From Norana najaformis (lineage: Eukaryota; Annelida; Clitellata; Crassiclitellata; Hormogastridae): a stretch of DNA of 64,000 bases. Below, piece after piece: positions 1-11,300 of this stretch. The first letter of the stretch is position 1. Each line of letters opens with the position of its first letter. The notes beneath the pieces are model-generated. The model had not been told where the DNA came from. It saw only the letters and a list, made by a program, of their open reading frames with translations, and made no database searches. Position numbers and translations under genes: made by a program. Where the stretch lies: NCBI GenBank assembly GCA_964023275.1, contig OZ029914.1, forward strand, positions 17,444,049-17,508,048, read 5' to 3'.

Positions 1-128
1 AAACAAAGACAACATACATGAGAACGTAACAAGCACAGACAACATACATGAGAATGTAACAAACACAAACAACATACATGAGAACATAACAAACACAGAC
101 AACATACATGAGAACATAACAAACACAA
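1..128. repeat. 30-bp minisatellite, 4.3 copies
   Basis: Four consecutive 30-base units lie exactly in register, followed by 8 bases of a fifth. Each unit contains the core AACATACATGAGAA. Units differ at only a few positions. The array is cut by the left edge of the window, so its true length is unknown. Confidence 0.95.
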
Positions 129-487
129 GTGAAACAAGAGATGTGACAAATGACCAACATATTTACTCATTGCTGCCAAACGGCCAGTATAAGGAAATGA
201 TGATGATGATGACATGTGGTAGAGAGGCTGACAAGGAGGGATTGAGAACTATTTAGTGTTTGTGCAGGCAGTCTTTGCAATGTTTAGAAATTAGGGACTG
301 GAAGCTGCATGATACAGTAACCTAAAATTTTTATCAAGCAAGCATAGTAGTTTATAATAAATAATACAGTAATGTTTAAACCACAGAAATAATGCCGAGG
401 TGTTGAGTTCAAAGGCCGTGACATGAGTGATGGTGTAACCTAAATACAATAGTAGTCATGTGGTTTGGATGTGTAGGCAAATTGCAG

Positions 488-682
488 AACTTGTGATGTT
501 GGCACCAAGAACACGTCACCTAAGCAATGCCGTTGTAAACTGGCTGACAGTCATCCAACACAAACACTTGCGGATCCAGAACTGAATTTGGGCCACCAAC
601 GTACTTCTGCGGAAAAGTGCCAATCTCCTGTTTCTAAAAGAAGGCAAATCACTTTGGATCATTTGCAGACCATCCAGAACAG
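488..682 (+). CDS. Internal exon of an unrecognised gene running in from the left
   Basis: An acceptor (AATTGCAG) precedes 195 open bases that end at a donor (AACAG|GTTAGC). In the frame starting one base into the exon, it encodes about 64 residues rich in S, T, K and Q, including SPVSKRRQITLDHLQTIQN. No domain is recognised. A PIP-box-like reading of QITLDHL is possible but weak. The exon ends two bases into a codon. It may belong to the same gene as the terminal exon at 2260-2492, but the phases do not match directly, so an intermediate exon would be needed. A chance open stretch is not excluded. Confidence 0.4.
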
Positions 683-1392
683 GTTAGCAGTCGTACGCCT
701 TATTAGGAAACTCAATATGTTGTTGCTAAATAAATATTGATAAATAGCTTCTAGCATAATGGTATTTAAGGTGAAGCTAATGGTATTTAGGGTGAAGTTG
801 TGCGTATTTTGGGATCCTCGTGGGTGGAGTGCACAAACTGTCCTGTGGTCTATCTAACAACACACAGTTAGTTTGCGGGAATCAGGATTCTTGGTCTGCA
901 GATTTTGCAACATGTTTGGACAATTTTTTGGTGTGATGCATACATGAATTTATTTGGTTTATTACAGCATCCATATATTCTTACCCAATTTCTGCAATTA
1001 ATTAGTTTAGTTTCCTGATAGGCTTGAAGAAGTGTACACTGAACCATCCCTATGACATGGGATTTTGGATCCATGTCAAGTGTTGTACTGTGACAAGGGC
1101 TGGATTAAACTGATACGGTATTTTGTGAAGAAATATTTTGGTACATGTTTATGTAGCTGTATATTTTCATATTGTATTAGGCTTTTGAGAGCATTCAACA
1201 TGGTTTTCTCACAAAAACAAGTCTTCAAGCTACTGAAAGGACTTTTAAAGGGTACCAGAAATTACAGATTGCCTTTTGGAATGGAGGCTGCCAGTTCTGG
1301 AAAACTGTGTTTAATTCAAAACTGTATTTTGAAGTGGAAGCAATTTTTTATAAACTGAGTGAAATGATTTTTATTTTTTGTTTTGATTTCAG

Positions 1393-1435
1393 ATGCTATG
1401 AACTTCTAGCTGGACATATGGAGTGCCATAGATAA
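1393..1435 (+). CDS. Possible alternative terminal exon
   Basis: An acceptor (TTGATTTCAG) is followed, in the phase left by the exon ending at 682, by 14 codons and a TAA. A canonical AATAAA lies 31 bases after the stop (1466-1471). Splicing to this exon would give a short C-terminus. Support is the phase match and the polyadenylation signal only. Confidence 0.2.
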
Positions 1436-2259
1436 ATTTATGTGCCATAATAATTGTTTTGCATCAATAAATTACATAAACAAAACCTTAGAAATTCATT
1501 TATTTGTAAGATATAATATGTATTATAGAAATCTTTGCTTCAGTAATTCCAAGATTTGTACTGTTTTTGCCTGATTTTCACTGTTTCTGTGTCTTTTGAT
1601 TGCATCTGTCTTCTCCTGATCAGAGTGGGGCATCGTTTTTCTCAAAATTTTTAAAATCTATTTAAAGAAGGTAAACTTTATTACATTATATTTGTCTAGT
1701 GTTTTATGTCCAGCTGTCATTCTTAAATTATTTCGGCGACGCAGCTTTGCAAACTATCTCATGCTTTATAGTGTCTATCTTGGTATACTAATCAAGAGTT
1801 TGATGAACCCACAGTTGGCTAATAGAACAGTGAGAAGATCAGCACTTCTGTCTGGACAGGCATTACCATTTTGGTGTTATATAAGTTTTTCCAAAGATCA
1901 CATGCATAGGTAAATTTGGGATCCATTGCTGTGTCTGTATTATGCCTGAATTTGTGTTATATAAATGCATGCTATAGGAAGGTGCAGCGTATTTAGTCTT
2001 TTTCCTTGAACTCGTATATAATAAAAAGAATGCTGAAGAATCTGCTCTGCCTCTGCTTTATATTGTGGGTAGGGCCTATGGTTTTGATTTTGTGAGTTTT
2101 ACCTTGACTATAAGCATGGACAAATGAAGCTAGTACATGCTGCTATTCCTTTTGTTATTGTACATTGTTTCAGCAGTAATTTAGTCACAAGTTTTATATG
2201 ACTGACTTAATTGAACATGTAATCTATGCGATTTCTTTGCATTCTGTCCCGTTTTGCAG

Positions 2260-2492
2260 CTGGAAAACTTGTGGTGCAAATGAAATTGGGTCCAAGTGAG
2301 GCAGTGTCTGAGAGTATCCCGTTGTCTTCTAGTGATATCAATGTCGATCACATATACGTTGCTCCACTTAAAAGTGAACTTTACACTGAATGTGACAGCT
2401 GCCACGAAAAGGAACGTCTAATTGCTGAACTGCATGCGAGGGTTACCTTTTTAGAATATCAGATGCTTCTGCTTCAACAGAGCCTCAAGTGA
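2260..2492 (+). CDS. Terminal coding exon, coiled-coil C-terminus, unrecognised gene
   Basis: An acceptor (CCCGTTTTGCAG) opens a 233-base exon with strong coding character, ending at TGA (2490-2492). It encodes about 77 residues: a polar stretch, then an ECDSC-HEKERLIAELHA segment whose last 30 residues form a clear heptad pattern (RVTFLEYQMLLLQQSLK). This looks like the short C-terminal coiled coil of a cytoplasmic or nuclear scaffold protein, but I do not recognise the family. Two bases complete the first codon, so the preceding exon must end in phase 1; no such exon was found between 683 and 2259. ATTAAA at about 2803 may be the polyadenylation signal. Confidence 0.55.
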
Positions 2493-2654
2493 ACCACTGC
2501 CGACATCACTTTCTTAGGTCCTGTGTAAGTGGACATCATGAACGAGGATGTGACAAGCAAGACTTGGACTAAACACGAGAACAGCACTGAATCGGACAAA
2601 TTATGAACAACAAGAATGGTGGTCATTTGTTCACACCCATCACTACAGGTGTCG

Positions 2655-2757
2655 GAAACTGATGATGATGGTGATGATGATGGATGATGATGTGGATGAT
2701 GATGATGATAATGATGACGACGATGATGATGTGGATGATGATGATGATGGTGATGCA
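2655..2757. repeat. GAT trinucleotide microsatellite
   Basis: About 100 bases of nearly pure GAT/GGT repeats with a few interruptions, downstream of the terminal exon that ends at 2492. Read on the minus strand it gives a spurious poly-His frame. Confidence 0.9.
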
Positions 2758-3254
2758 TAACAGACTATTCTTACCTCCTTTTGCCATTTTTCCTAGAGCA
2801 TTAAATTAAAACTAAGTGGAGCTATTCAAACTGTGTGATACCCTGGCAGAACTAGACCTGCCAGGTGTCTTGTTTTCAGACAGTTGTTTTTTTTTTTGGA
2901 TTGATATTGAAGTATGCGTTCCTTTTCAGCAATTGTTCCCTTTTTAAAATAGGTTTTATATTCTTACAAAACTCTTGAAATGTCTAGTACTTGCTTTGGC
3001 CAAATCAGTTTAGCATAAAGGAAAAACTGCAGAGAATTTCACAACTTTTATTATCTTGTCCTTTCTGTGTGAAGCACAGCGGTTCAAATAAATTTATAAC
3101 TAAGTTCATGTTGTGTTATACTCTAAAACACCATCACATCCCTTCTGTTCTCAGGCCACTTTGCTGGCTTAAAATACCCAAGCTAACAGAGTACACAGGC
3201 CCATAACTTACTAAAACTTCTCCAATCACATACCTAACCCGCTTATCTATGTAA

Positions 3255-3660
3255 TTGATTTATGTTCCAACCACTCCAGTCGACCTGCTCTTCTGCCCTA
3301 ACACTTCTCTGCCCTCCCGTCACCTCATCCCGAAAATTTGGAAATCGCCCCATAGCCATAGCTGCTACATCCCTCTGGAAGAAACTCCAACCAGAATTGC
3401 AATTATCTCACCCAGCATACGGACTGGCCAACACTTCACCCCTTGCAATCTCTGCACAGTTCTTTCACTCCTCTTCCACAAGTCTTACCCTGATTCTTCC
3501 TCGTATCTTTGCGTATCTTTCCACTCTAAACGCCATCCACCATAGGCATATGGCTGTCTGCCTGCATGACCTCTGGGTCTTGACCAGAAACCAAATCGGA
3601 CCTTACCTGCCTATCGATTTTGTTTTGACTGAGGGCATGTGAATAAATTACAGTAGTTCT
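3255..3660 (+). mobile_element. LINE 3' end fragment
   Basis: The + strand encodes the typical end of a non-LTR retrotransposon ORF2 (RPIAIAATSLWKKLQPELQ, then a Leu/Phe-rich tail) and continues into GATTTTGTTTTGACTGAG. That tail is also found in the LINE pieces at 4600 and 39826. Only the last 130 codons or so survive, with a second frame also open, so this is a short 5'-truncated copy. The clade looks L2/CR1-like, judged only from the tail style. Confidence 0.55.
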
Positions 3661-4410
3661 CGCGAAATGGTTCCTTTAGCCGCAATATATCTAGATTACA
3701 ATGTTCATGTCACGGGTGGCGTCTTGTTGTTCATGATACATTGCTGTTAATTGGCCTAACCACTTCCAAATCTACCACAAATCCTGGACCAGAAAAGAAA
3801 AATGTGCCACTGCCATCAACTAGCCTAGTATGCTGTAGTAGAATAACCGTGTGCAACAGTAACTTACCCATAGCCTAGCTAGCAGTATGTCAAGGCGCCT
3901 CTATGCGTGAGGATGCAGGTTCGCGTCTCGCTCGTGGCTTATTACAGAGATTTAAATAACCCGATGGCCACAAAAGAGCCTGATGGCCACAAAAGAGCCT
4001 TAAATGGCCACAAAAGAGCCGAAATGGCCAGTGAAAAGAAAAAAATTACAGAAAATATATAAATCAGATATTGAAAAAAGGCTTTATAGCAACTGAGAAG
4101 AGCCTTAATGGACACACAAGAGCCGTAATGGGCAGTGGACAGTCTTCCAAGAAGAAGAAAACCAAGAAGAAGTCGACAAAGGTGCCATCAACCAGTCAAC
4201 AGAATCCCCTTGGCCTGCATTTGGTCTCTCGGCCATGTCGTGCTGCAATCAGTTTTAAAAAAATACATACATTACCTACGGAAACAAAAATCTTAAAGGA
4301 AACGATAAGAAGAAAGAAATGAACTTATGGACAACGTCAACAACATTTTCGTATCGAAGACGTCAACGGCCTTAGTTGCCATAAGATGTCGTTAAACCCA
4401 TGGACAAGAA
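3660..4410. other. Intergenic, probable old repeat debris
   Basis: No gene is seen. Near 3890-3940 a GTTCGCGTCTCG stretch resembles a tRNA B box and may be the head of an old SINE. At 3960-4130 the motif ATGGCCACAAAAGAGCC recurs four to five times in degenerate form, a short irregular tandem repeat. Confidence 0.4.
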
Positions 4411-4556
4411 GAAGAGATTTAAATCTCGGCCTTGCTAGGGGACCATAACTGGCGTGGCGCTTATTCAAACGGGCGGCGACGGTGACCGATCTCTTTCGAT
4501 AAATTCATTGAAAAATGAGCAGTCGAGGTCATACGGTTATTGTGGAAAACATGTAC
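4411..4556 (+). repeat. Interspersed repeat C, copy 1
   Basis: About 145 bases with landmarks TATTCAAACGGGC, ATTGAAAAATGAGCAG and GGAAAACATGTA. The same landmarks in the same order occur at 32001-32150 and, reversed, at 45665-45815 and 59705-59855. No protein is encoded; the family may be a SINE or a short DNA element. Confidence 0.7.
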
Positions 4557-4599
4557 ACCTCCATTTGCTTTTACCCGTGAGTGGATTTCGTCTGAGTTC

Positions 4600-4860
4600 G
4601 TTCGCCTGTTGGCGTGAACTCATAACTCCTCTTCCACAAATCCTCTCCTCATTCTTCCTCTTCCCCTCATCTCACTGTCCAGTTCAATTCCAAACACCAT
4701 CCACCATAGCCGTCTGGCTGTCTGTCTGCCTGCCTGTCTAGAGATTTTGTTTTGACCGAGTGACTGTTAGTATGCTGGTTCCCGCGACTTAGCTTTCGTT
4801 GGGCGCTGTAGAAATCTCGAGATTATGATTACCATTACGATTTAAAGGAACGGCCTCGCA
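4600..4860 (+). mobile_element. LINE 3' tail, second fragment
   Basis: Contains the family tail landmarks TTTTGTTTTGACCGAG, CTTTCGTTGGGCGCTGTAG and AATCTCGAGATTA, and ends in ATTACG-type short repeats. Same family and orientation as the fragment at 3255. Confidence 0.6.
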
Positions 4861-4861
4861 A

Positions 4862-4945
4862 TATATACATATACAGGACTATACGTATATATATGTGTGT
4901 GTGTGTGTGTGTGTGCGCAGTGTGTATATATATATATATATATGC
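4862..4945. repeat. TA/TG microsatellite
   Basis: Alternating purine-pyrimidine run of TATA and TG dinucleotides, broken by GCGCAG. Confidence 0.9.
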
Positions 4946-5261
4946 ACGTGTTATTACCCTGGAATTTCGTCCAGTTTAAAATTTGCCTACTTCATTTATA
5001 CTGAAAATTAATTGGATGTTCCAGGTTTAAAAGTAAAACCTAAAAGTCGCATTCTTTGCTTTGAAAACGGAAAACTAGTCATGGTTGACTAGCGAAATGT
5101 TCCATAAACGTTTCCGTAAAACATTCAGAGGAAATGAAAACCGGAAGAGCATCATATGCCGATGATCAGTCAACAAAGCGGATTCGATGATTATCATAAT
5201 GCTCGCAATTGAAGGCATATAAAATGAAATGAAATTAGGGATTTTGGGATTTATTTCGTAG

Positions 5262-5351
5262 ATGGAAGACGAAGATACTATGCCTAAGCAAAACGATCGG
5301 AAACGAGTCAAAGACAGGATAATAGAAGGCATTGCTAAAGCAGTTAAACAT
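5262..5351 (+). CDS. PLEKHM2: PLEKHM2 exon 1 (start, RUN N-terminus)
   Basis: Thirty codons from ATG; VKDRIIEGIAKAVKH aligns with human VKDRILENISLSVKK. Donor GTACGT at 5352, phase 0. The TAG at 5259-5261 closes the frame upstream. Confidence 0.9.
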
Positions 5352-8300
5352 GTACGTCTTTCTGTGCTCATTCTGTTTTCATCTTAACACGGCGACTATC
5401 CGTGCTTATTTTATAGCGCATTTATTTCAGTTGGTTAAGATTTTAATACATAAGTTGAAAGAACGCTTTCGCAAAAACTGAAGTTCTGTTCGGTGAAGCT
5501 GTATGGACGGTATTAAACTCAAAAGTTAGAAAATGGTCCTGTTGGATAGACGTTCAGTCAGCGTACGGACTGCTGCGTGACTTAGAGTCACTGTCCTGCA
5601 TATTCTAATTAAGCCTCTTTTGTTGAATATACGCATAGTAACTCATCTTTTTGCACAGGTTTACAGTTCTGTTGATTTGCTGTACAAATCACCAAAGCCC
5701 TAGTGTTCTATGCTGTAGTTAGCCCCATGATTCTTTTTCCTACCCGTGTTTGTGCTTTCCTCGTAATTGCAAATGACTTAGGGGTCTAAAGATCTTTAGA
5801 TATTCCTAAGCTGCACTTGTGTGCAATTGTCAGTTGCATTTTAGTTGATGTGTATATGTAGTTTGAATCATTTATAAAGCTGTCACTCGTTTGCCAGTTG
5901 CAAAAATTTTGTTATTTCAAAATGACTGACAGATTTAGTGCCATACTATTTTAGTAATGATATTAGTTACCGAAAATGATACCAGTAACTTCTATGGCAC
6001 TGTTATACGATTTACTATATGGTTCTACCAATTTCACATAAAAACTCAGCTGAAAGTCAAGCTGATTTCTAGAAGCAGAAAAAGGTAAGGTATTGCTTAG
6101 GTTATCCGTAGTTTTAAGTGTCCTTATAAATGTAGTTAATGTATGAATCGCTTAAATTTCTCAGTGCTGTACCAAATATGAGTCAAGTGGACCAGCTTAT
6201 TACCAGCACTGAAACTATCAAATCTTCCAGAGCCAGGTTGTTGGGTCACTTGCAGTGACATTAATCACAGATGGTGATGTCAAAGATCTTAGAGTATACT
6301 CAGATACGACACTCTATTCATCCTAATTTCCAAGGCCCATACTTTATTAAATACAAATAACAGCCTTTTTCATGAGTTTCTGCTCGAGCTCGTCAGTTTG
6401 CCCTTTTCGCAGTTTTGCAGGCACCTGCAGTCTATCTTATTTGACAGTGGTTTCACTGGTCTGGGACTGGAGCACCCTGATGAGTTTATTCTTGAAGTGG
6501 TGGTTTATAAATGTCAAGTTACAGTTACAGTTACAAATCGCCTGCTGGCATTGCAACTGACACAGTTGTGAGCCCAATCAGCAAGGTTGTATTATTTTTT
6601 AAAGAGCCCCAACGAATGTGGCTGTATCATCCGACCCTAACTTAAGGTGGCTGCTTTGCTTTCTTGACCACCACACACGTGAGTTACACAGCAAAGATAG
6701 GGAGTGTCATATCTTAGTGTACTCTAGATCTCTGATGCAAGCCTAACATATAAGATGATCTACAATTTGAAATTCTCCAATTCTTACAAAGGTCTTTAAA
6801 ATGAAAGACTTCCGAATGACTGGCTTTACATTTAATAAAACCATGTCCAATGTAGGCTTTCAAAATTAATGCAAATAAAGATCTTATGGTACACTTAGAT
6901 ATTACACTCAATTCATCATAAGGTCCAAGGCCATTGCCTTATAAAATGCCAACCGCATGGTGGCTCTGCAAAGTTATGGCCTAATCTGCAAGGTCATATT
7001 ATTTAAAGTGGCCCAATAAATGTGGCCTTATCATCTATAGTACCTTCTGCTAGGTGACGCGGCTGTTTCGCTCTGTTGACCACAACACATGCAAGTTACA
7101 CACTGAACAAAAACTGTGTCATTTCTTTGTGTACTCTTAAGATCTTTTTACTACTATTTGGACAGCCTTTCCTTGCAATTCAGTTGGCAACTCTGGCTAA
7201 ATTATTTTATGGTAAAAATTTACTTTTTTTGCTTCATTGTAGAAATTTGAAAAGGCAAGTTTGGATTTGAATTGTAACTGATTAAGGTACTTGGTCATTT
7301 CAGATCCAGTCTTACCAGTTAAGTCAGCCTTCAGAAGATCAAGTCGTTGTCCTGAAAAATTCTGATTGGCAGTTTCATAAACTTGTGGAGAATCTTGATC
7401 ATGCATTTCTCTATGGGTGAGTTCAATTTCTCTATGGGTGAGTTCAATTATCTGTGGGTAAGTTCAATTTCTCTATGAGTGAGTTCAATTTCACTGTCAG
7501 TGAGTTCAGTTTCTCTATGGGTGGATTCGATTTTGCTGTGGGTGAGTTCAGCTTCTCTAGGGGTGAATACCATTCTATTATTGTCTAGTACCATTTCTCT
7601 ATGGATAAACACCATTCCTCAACTTTTCAGATTGCCACAATCTGATTCCTCTCTTTCACCAACCGGAAATGTTCACTACACATTCTGCTCAGTTTGCATC
7701 ACTCGGTCTCTTTGATTTTACAAATGTAAACATTGACCTGGTAGTGAAACTGAACCAACAACCCTCGTGCAGGTTTGAGCACCAGCGGTTTATGTAGCAG
7801 AGCTGTCATGTGGTGCTGAGAAGATGCTAGATTTACATTTACAATAGTCTGGGTCAGGTCAGGTCAGGTCAGTTCAGGTCAGGTCATTTATTACTTGCTC
7901 ATGTGGACAATATTAATGGAGTTAGGTGCAACTTTTACATGCATCTATGTCAACAATGATCTTCTTAGTTATGGGTCTTTGTTCTTACAGCTGAACTGAC
8001 ATTAAACTTAATGAAGTGAAGAATCATCCTTGTAATAAACATATAACTTAAGAAAGTGCAATATGTATACACCAGAAATCCTCACCACAGTGGTAGAAAA
8101 AGATCACAGCCTATTTCAGACAAAATGGGAGCATATCAAGGATGTATCCTACCTGTCACCATACCTGTTCATTGTATTCAACCTAGATTTTAGAAGCAGT
8201 AGTGGCACCAAAGCAGATATCAAGGTAAATAGAGATCTGGTGAATAATCTTCAATTATCACATGACATTGGCATCTGGTTGCAAATCAGCATGAAATTAT

Positions 8301-11300
8301 CTACAATCCAGTGGCATCGTACCTCCTAAGTAGAAATGAAGTAGAATTGCAAGAAATTATGACATAGATAGACAAAACCTGTAGAAGATTTGACTTACTA
8401 TTATTGCTGAACTTAACAATGAATACTGAAAATACCAAGGAGATGCCTAAAATATCAGCTTCCAATGATTACCTATTGAAAAGGTAGATCATTTCATCTA
8501 ACTCTAACAACTGTAGGTGGTATTTGCAAAGAAGACATAAAAATGTGAATAGGAAGCAGTTCTCATCATGTTAATGACATCAAGAAAAGTAGTTCAGAGG
8601 AGCTGGAAGTGCCTGCGTGTTACCATAGTGATGCCATCATAAACTTTCGTTTAGTCAGCTGCTGAATCTTGAATTGGTTTTTGTCATGAAGCTAATACAA
8701 CTGAACATGAATGAATTTAAGTTATAGCTCTACGTAAATGTTTGTAATGTTTTCCAGCCTTAGACACTTCACCAATGGATACTGGGTTATCGTTCAGGAA
8801 TTTACGCACAGATCAACAATTGACGACATTGTCAAAATGTCGAATATCATCACAAACGTCGGCCGAAGTAAGTGTTACTGATCAGGTAGATTTTCCTCAG
8901 GTGCATATTTGTTATTTCACGATGTTATGTGACGATGTAACTTAATGTGTTTGTATCTCCTGATTGATGATGTGTTTTGTTTTGCACATCAGTTGAAAGG
9001 TTGTCAACCTCAGAACTGTATCTCTTAGGACGTTATAACTCGTTTTCATGTGGCCTTGCTTCTGAGAACTGTAGCTTCAGGCAACTGTTGTTGGGCAGTT
9101 TCTTCAGGCATTTAAGTCGGTTTTTTTGACACAACTTAATTGAACATTATCAAGCTTGTGTGGCATTTAATCAGTTTTCCTGACATCTTATGGAACATTA
9201 TCAAGATTGTTGGGCATTTAAGTCAGTTTTCTGTCAGTTTTCCAACATATCTTAATTGAACATTGAACATTATGAAGGTTGTATGACGTTTAAGTCAGTT
9301 TTCTGACACACCTTAATCGAACATTATCAAGATTGTCATTTGGAGTGTTCTCACTCCGTTTAAGACTAAATTTTTACCAGATGCATAATATTTTAACCAC
9401 TTTCTTGATACAGATATTCTTCAATTTGAATTTGAAATGATGAAACAATACATGACATTACAATGGAAATGTTGATATGTTTATAGAGTGCTTTGCGTGA
9501 TCATTGTGATGTGCTTTGCTAATGCAGGAAGTTTACAGATGTGTGGGTCACTTTAATTCTAACTACCAAATGACAGACATTAGCACAATCTAATGTACAT
9601 AATTTAATATAATGGCTGCCTAATTTATTGCCAGGATAACAGGTCTCTGTCGTTTGGTAGAATAGTATCCTTGTACGGCAGGTGTCATATTGATCATGGA
9701 CACTGATGGCCATCATTATATATCTAGTGAGATTGGCCTTCCTTTCTTGATCGATTTTTGTCCTTGTCCTGTGGAGGGAGTTTGGATGAATCATGCATTG
9801 TCAGTCCATTGTGTGAATGTGTTTGTTTTGGGTGGCAACCTCTGTTGCACTGGAGTTTTTAAGTGCAGAAGGTAAAACTAGGAGGGTAAAATGTAAAGGG
9901 GAAAGGTTCAATGTCAGCTGGCAAGGTGAAACGTTAACTGGGATGGTCGAATGTAGACTGGCGATGTGGGTATAAAGAACGTCAAGCAGTGAACCAAACA
10001 TATGACCTGTGTGTTGCAGAATACCTTTAGAAATTGTCAACATTGTTTGTGCTTCGTACTCACGAGACTGGAGTTTACGTACAGTTCTTTGGGCATTGTA
10101 TTATGTCTCATCTATCTGTAGGCCACTGCTGCATCCTGTTGTCTGTCTCACTGCCCTCCTTGTTTCATGCTTCTTGTTCTGTCCTCTGATATCAGCTCAG
10201 TGTCTAGTATTGTCCATTATTTATGTTATGTTCAGTATGAGCAGTTTCTTACTGCACACTGCAGGCGTTAAACTCTGGTTAATCTTGGTTTTCTGCAATG
10301 ATCCCATCCGTGTTTTACGATTAACATTTGTTTTCCTGCAGTGGTTCAGTAAATGTAATCTATTAATTAAACCATGGTTTTTCAGTAGTAGTTTTGTAAA
10401 TGCTCTAGGGTTTGAATTTTTTCTGCTGTTGTTGGTTTTACATGATTTTACATTTGGTTTTGCCTGTATGTTGTGTTTGTTGCCTAACTGTAGGTCGTGC
10501 GTGGCTCTACTTGGCTTTATCGGATCATCTGCTTGAAAGCTACATTCTGTGTTTCATGAAGAATACAGATCTTGTTCGCAAACATTATGTCAAAGAAGCC
10601 TTAGTCCTTGACGAGCAGGTATGTAACTGAAGCAGTAGAAAGTGAAACTAAGAAACTACAGTGAAAGTCCGGTAATTGGAAGTCAAGCTGTCAGAGGTGC
10701 ATGTGAATGAGTCACTTGCTGCTGGAATATGCTGAAATATATGAGCATTTACATATTAGCAGTTTAGCCTATGTGGCTTTGTAAATTTGTGCGTATTTTT
10801 GGCATCCTTGTCATTGGCCTGTCTGTTGACTTCCTTTTTAAAGCATAACTTTGAATTTGTAAAGTTCTAATAAAAAGCTAAATAGAAGTCAATAAGAGTT
10901 TTCTAAAAGTATAAATTTAATTATAAATGCTTATGTGTTGCCATTAAAAAGCACATGACAAAAGAATAGTTTGAAGTTAGTTCGACACAGTGAGTGCACA
11001 CAGTTGAAGTTTATTTCCACAGACGATATATATAACATGTCACAAGAGTCCACAGTGGTACAGAGTAGAGTGAACTATGGATTACTTAATATACAAAGAG
11101 TCCACAGGGGTATCTAGGTCTTGGATCAAATGTGTTTGTGAATTATGAAGAAAAGTAGGACATTATTTGCAACTGTATTTAGCGCCTGTTTCAACTTTTT
11201 TCTTTCATATGAAATCTTTAATTCTTGTGAGATTAAAATTTTATTTCTATGTGTTCTGCACCTTGCTCCTCTAAAAATTGTATGGCCATGTCTGTATCAT

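Noticed and set aside
1-128. Regular 30-base repeats resembling a CRISPR array
   Set aside because: Units abut with no spacers and the genome is animal; it is a minisatellite.
2474-2758. Minus-strand frame with a His-rich N-terminus
   Set aside because: Produced by the GAT microsatellite; lies opposite a better supported exon.
10009-10536. 175-codon + strand frame
   Set aside because: Hydrophobic intron read-through that enters exon 4 in a different frame; no homology.
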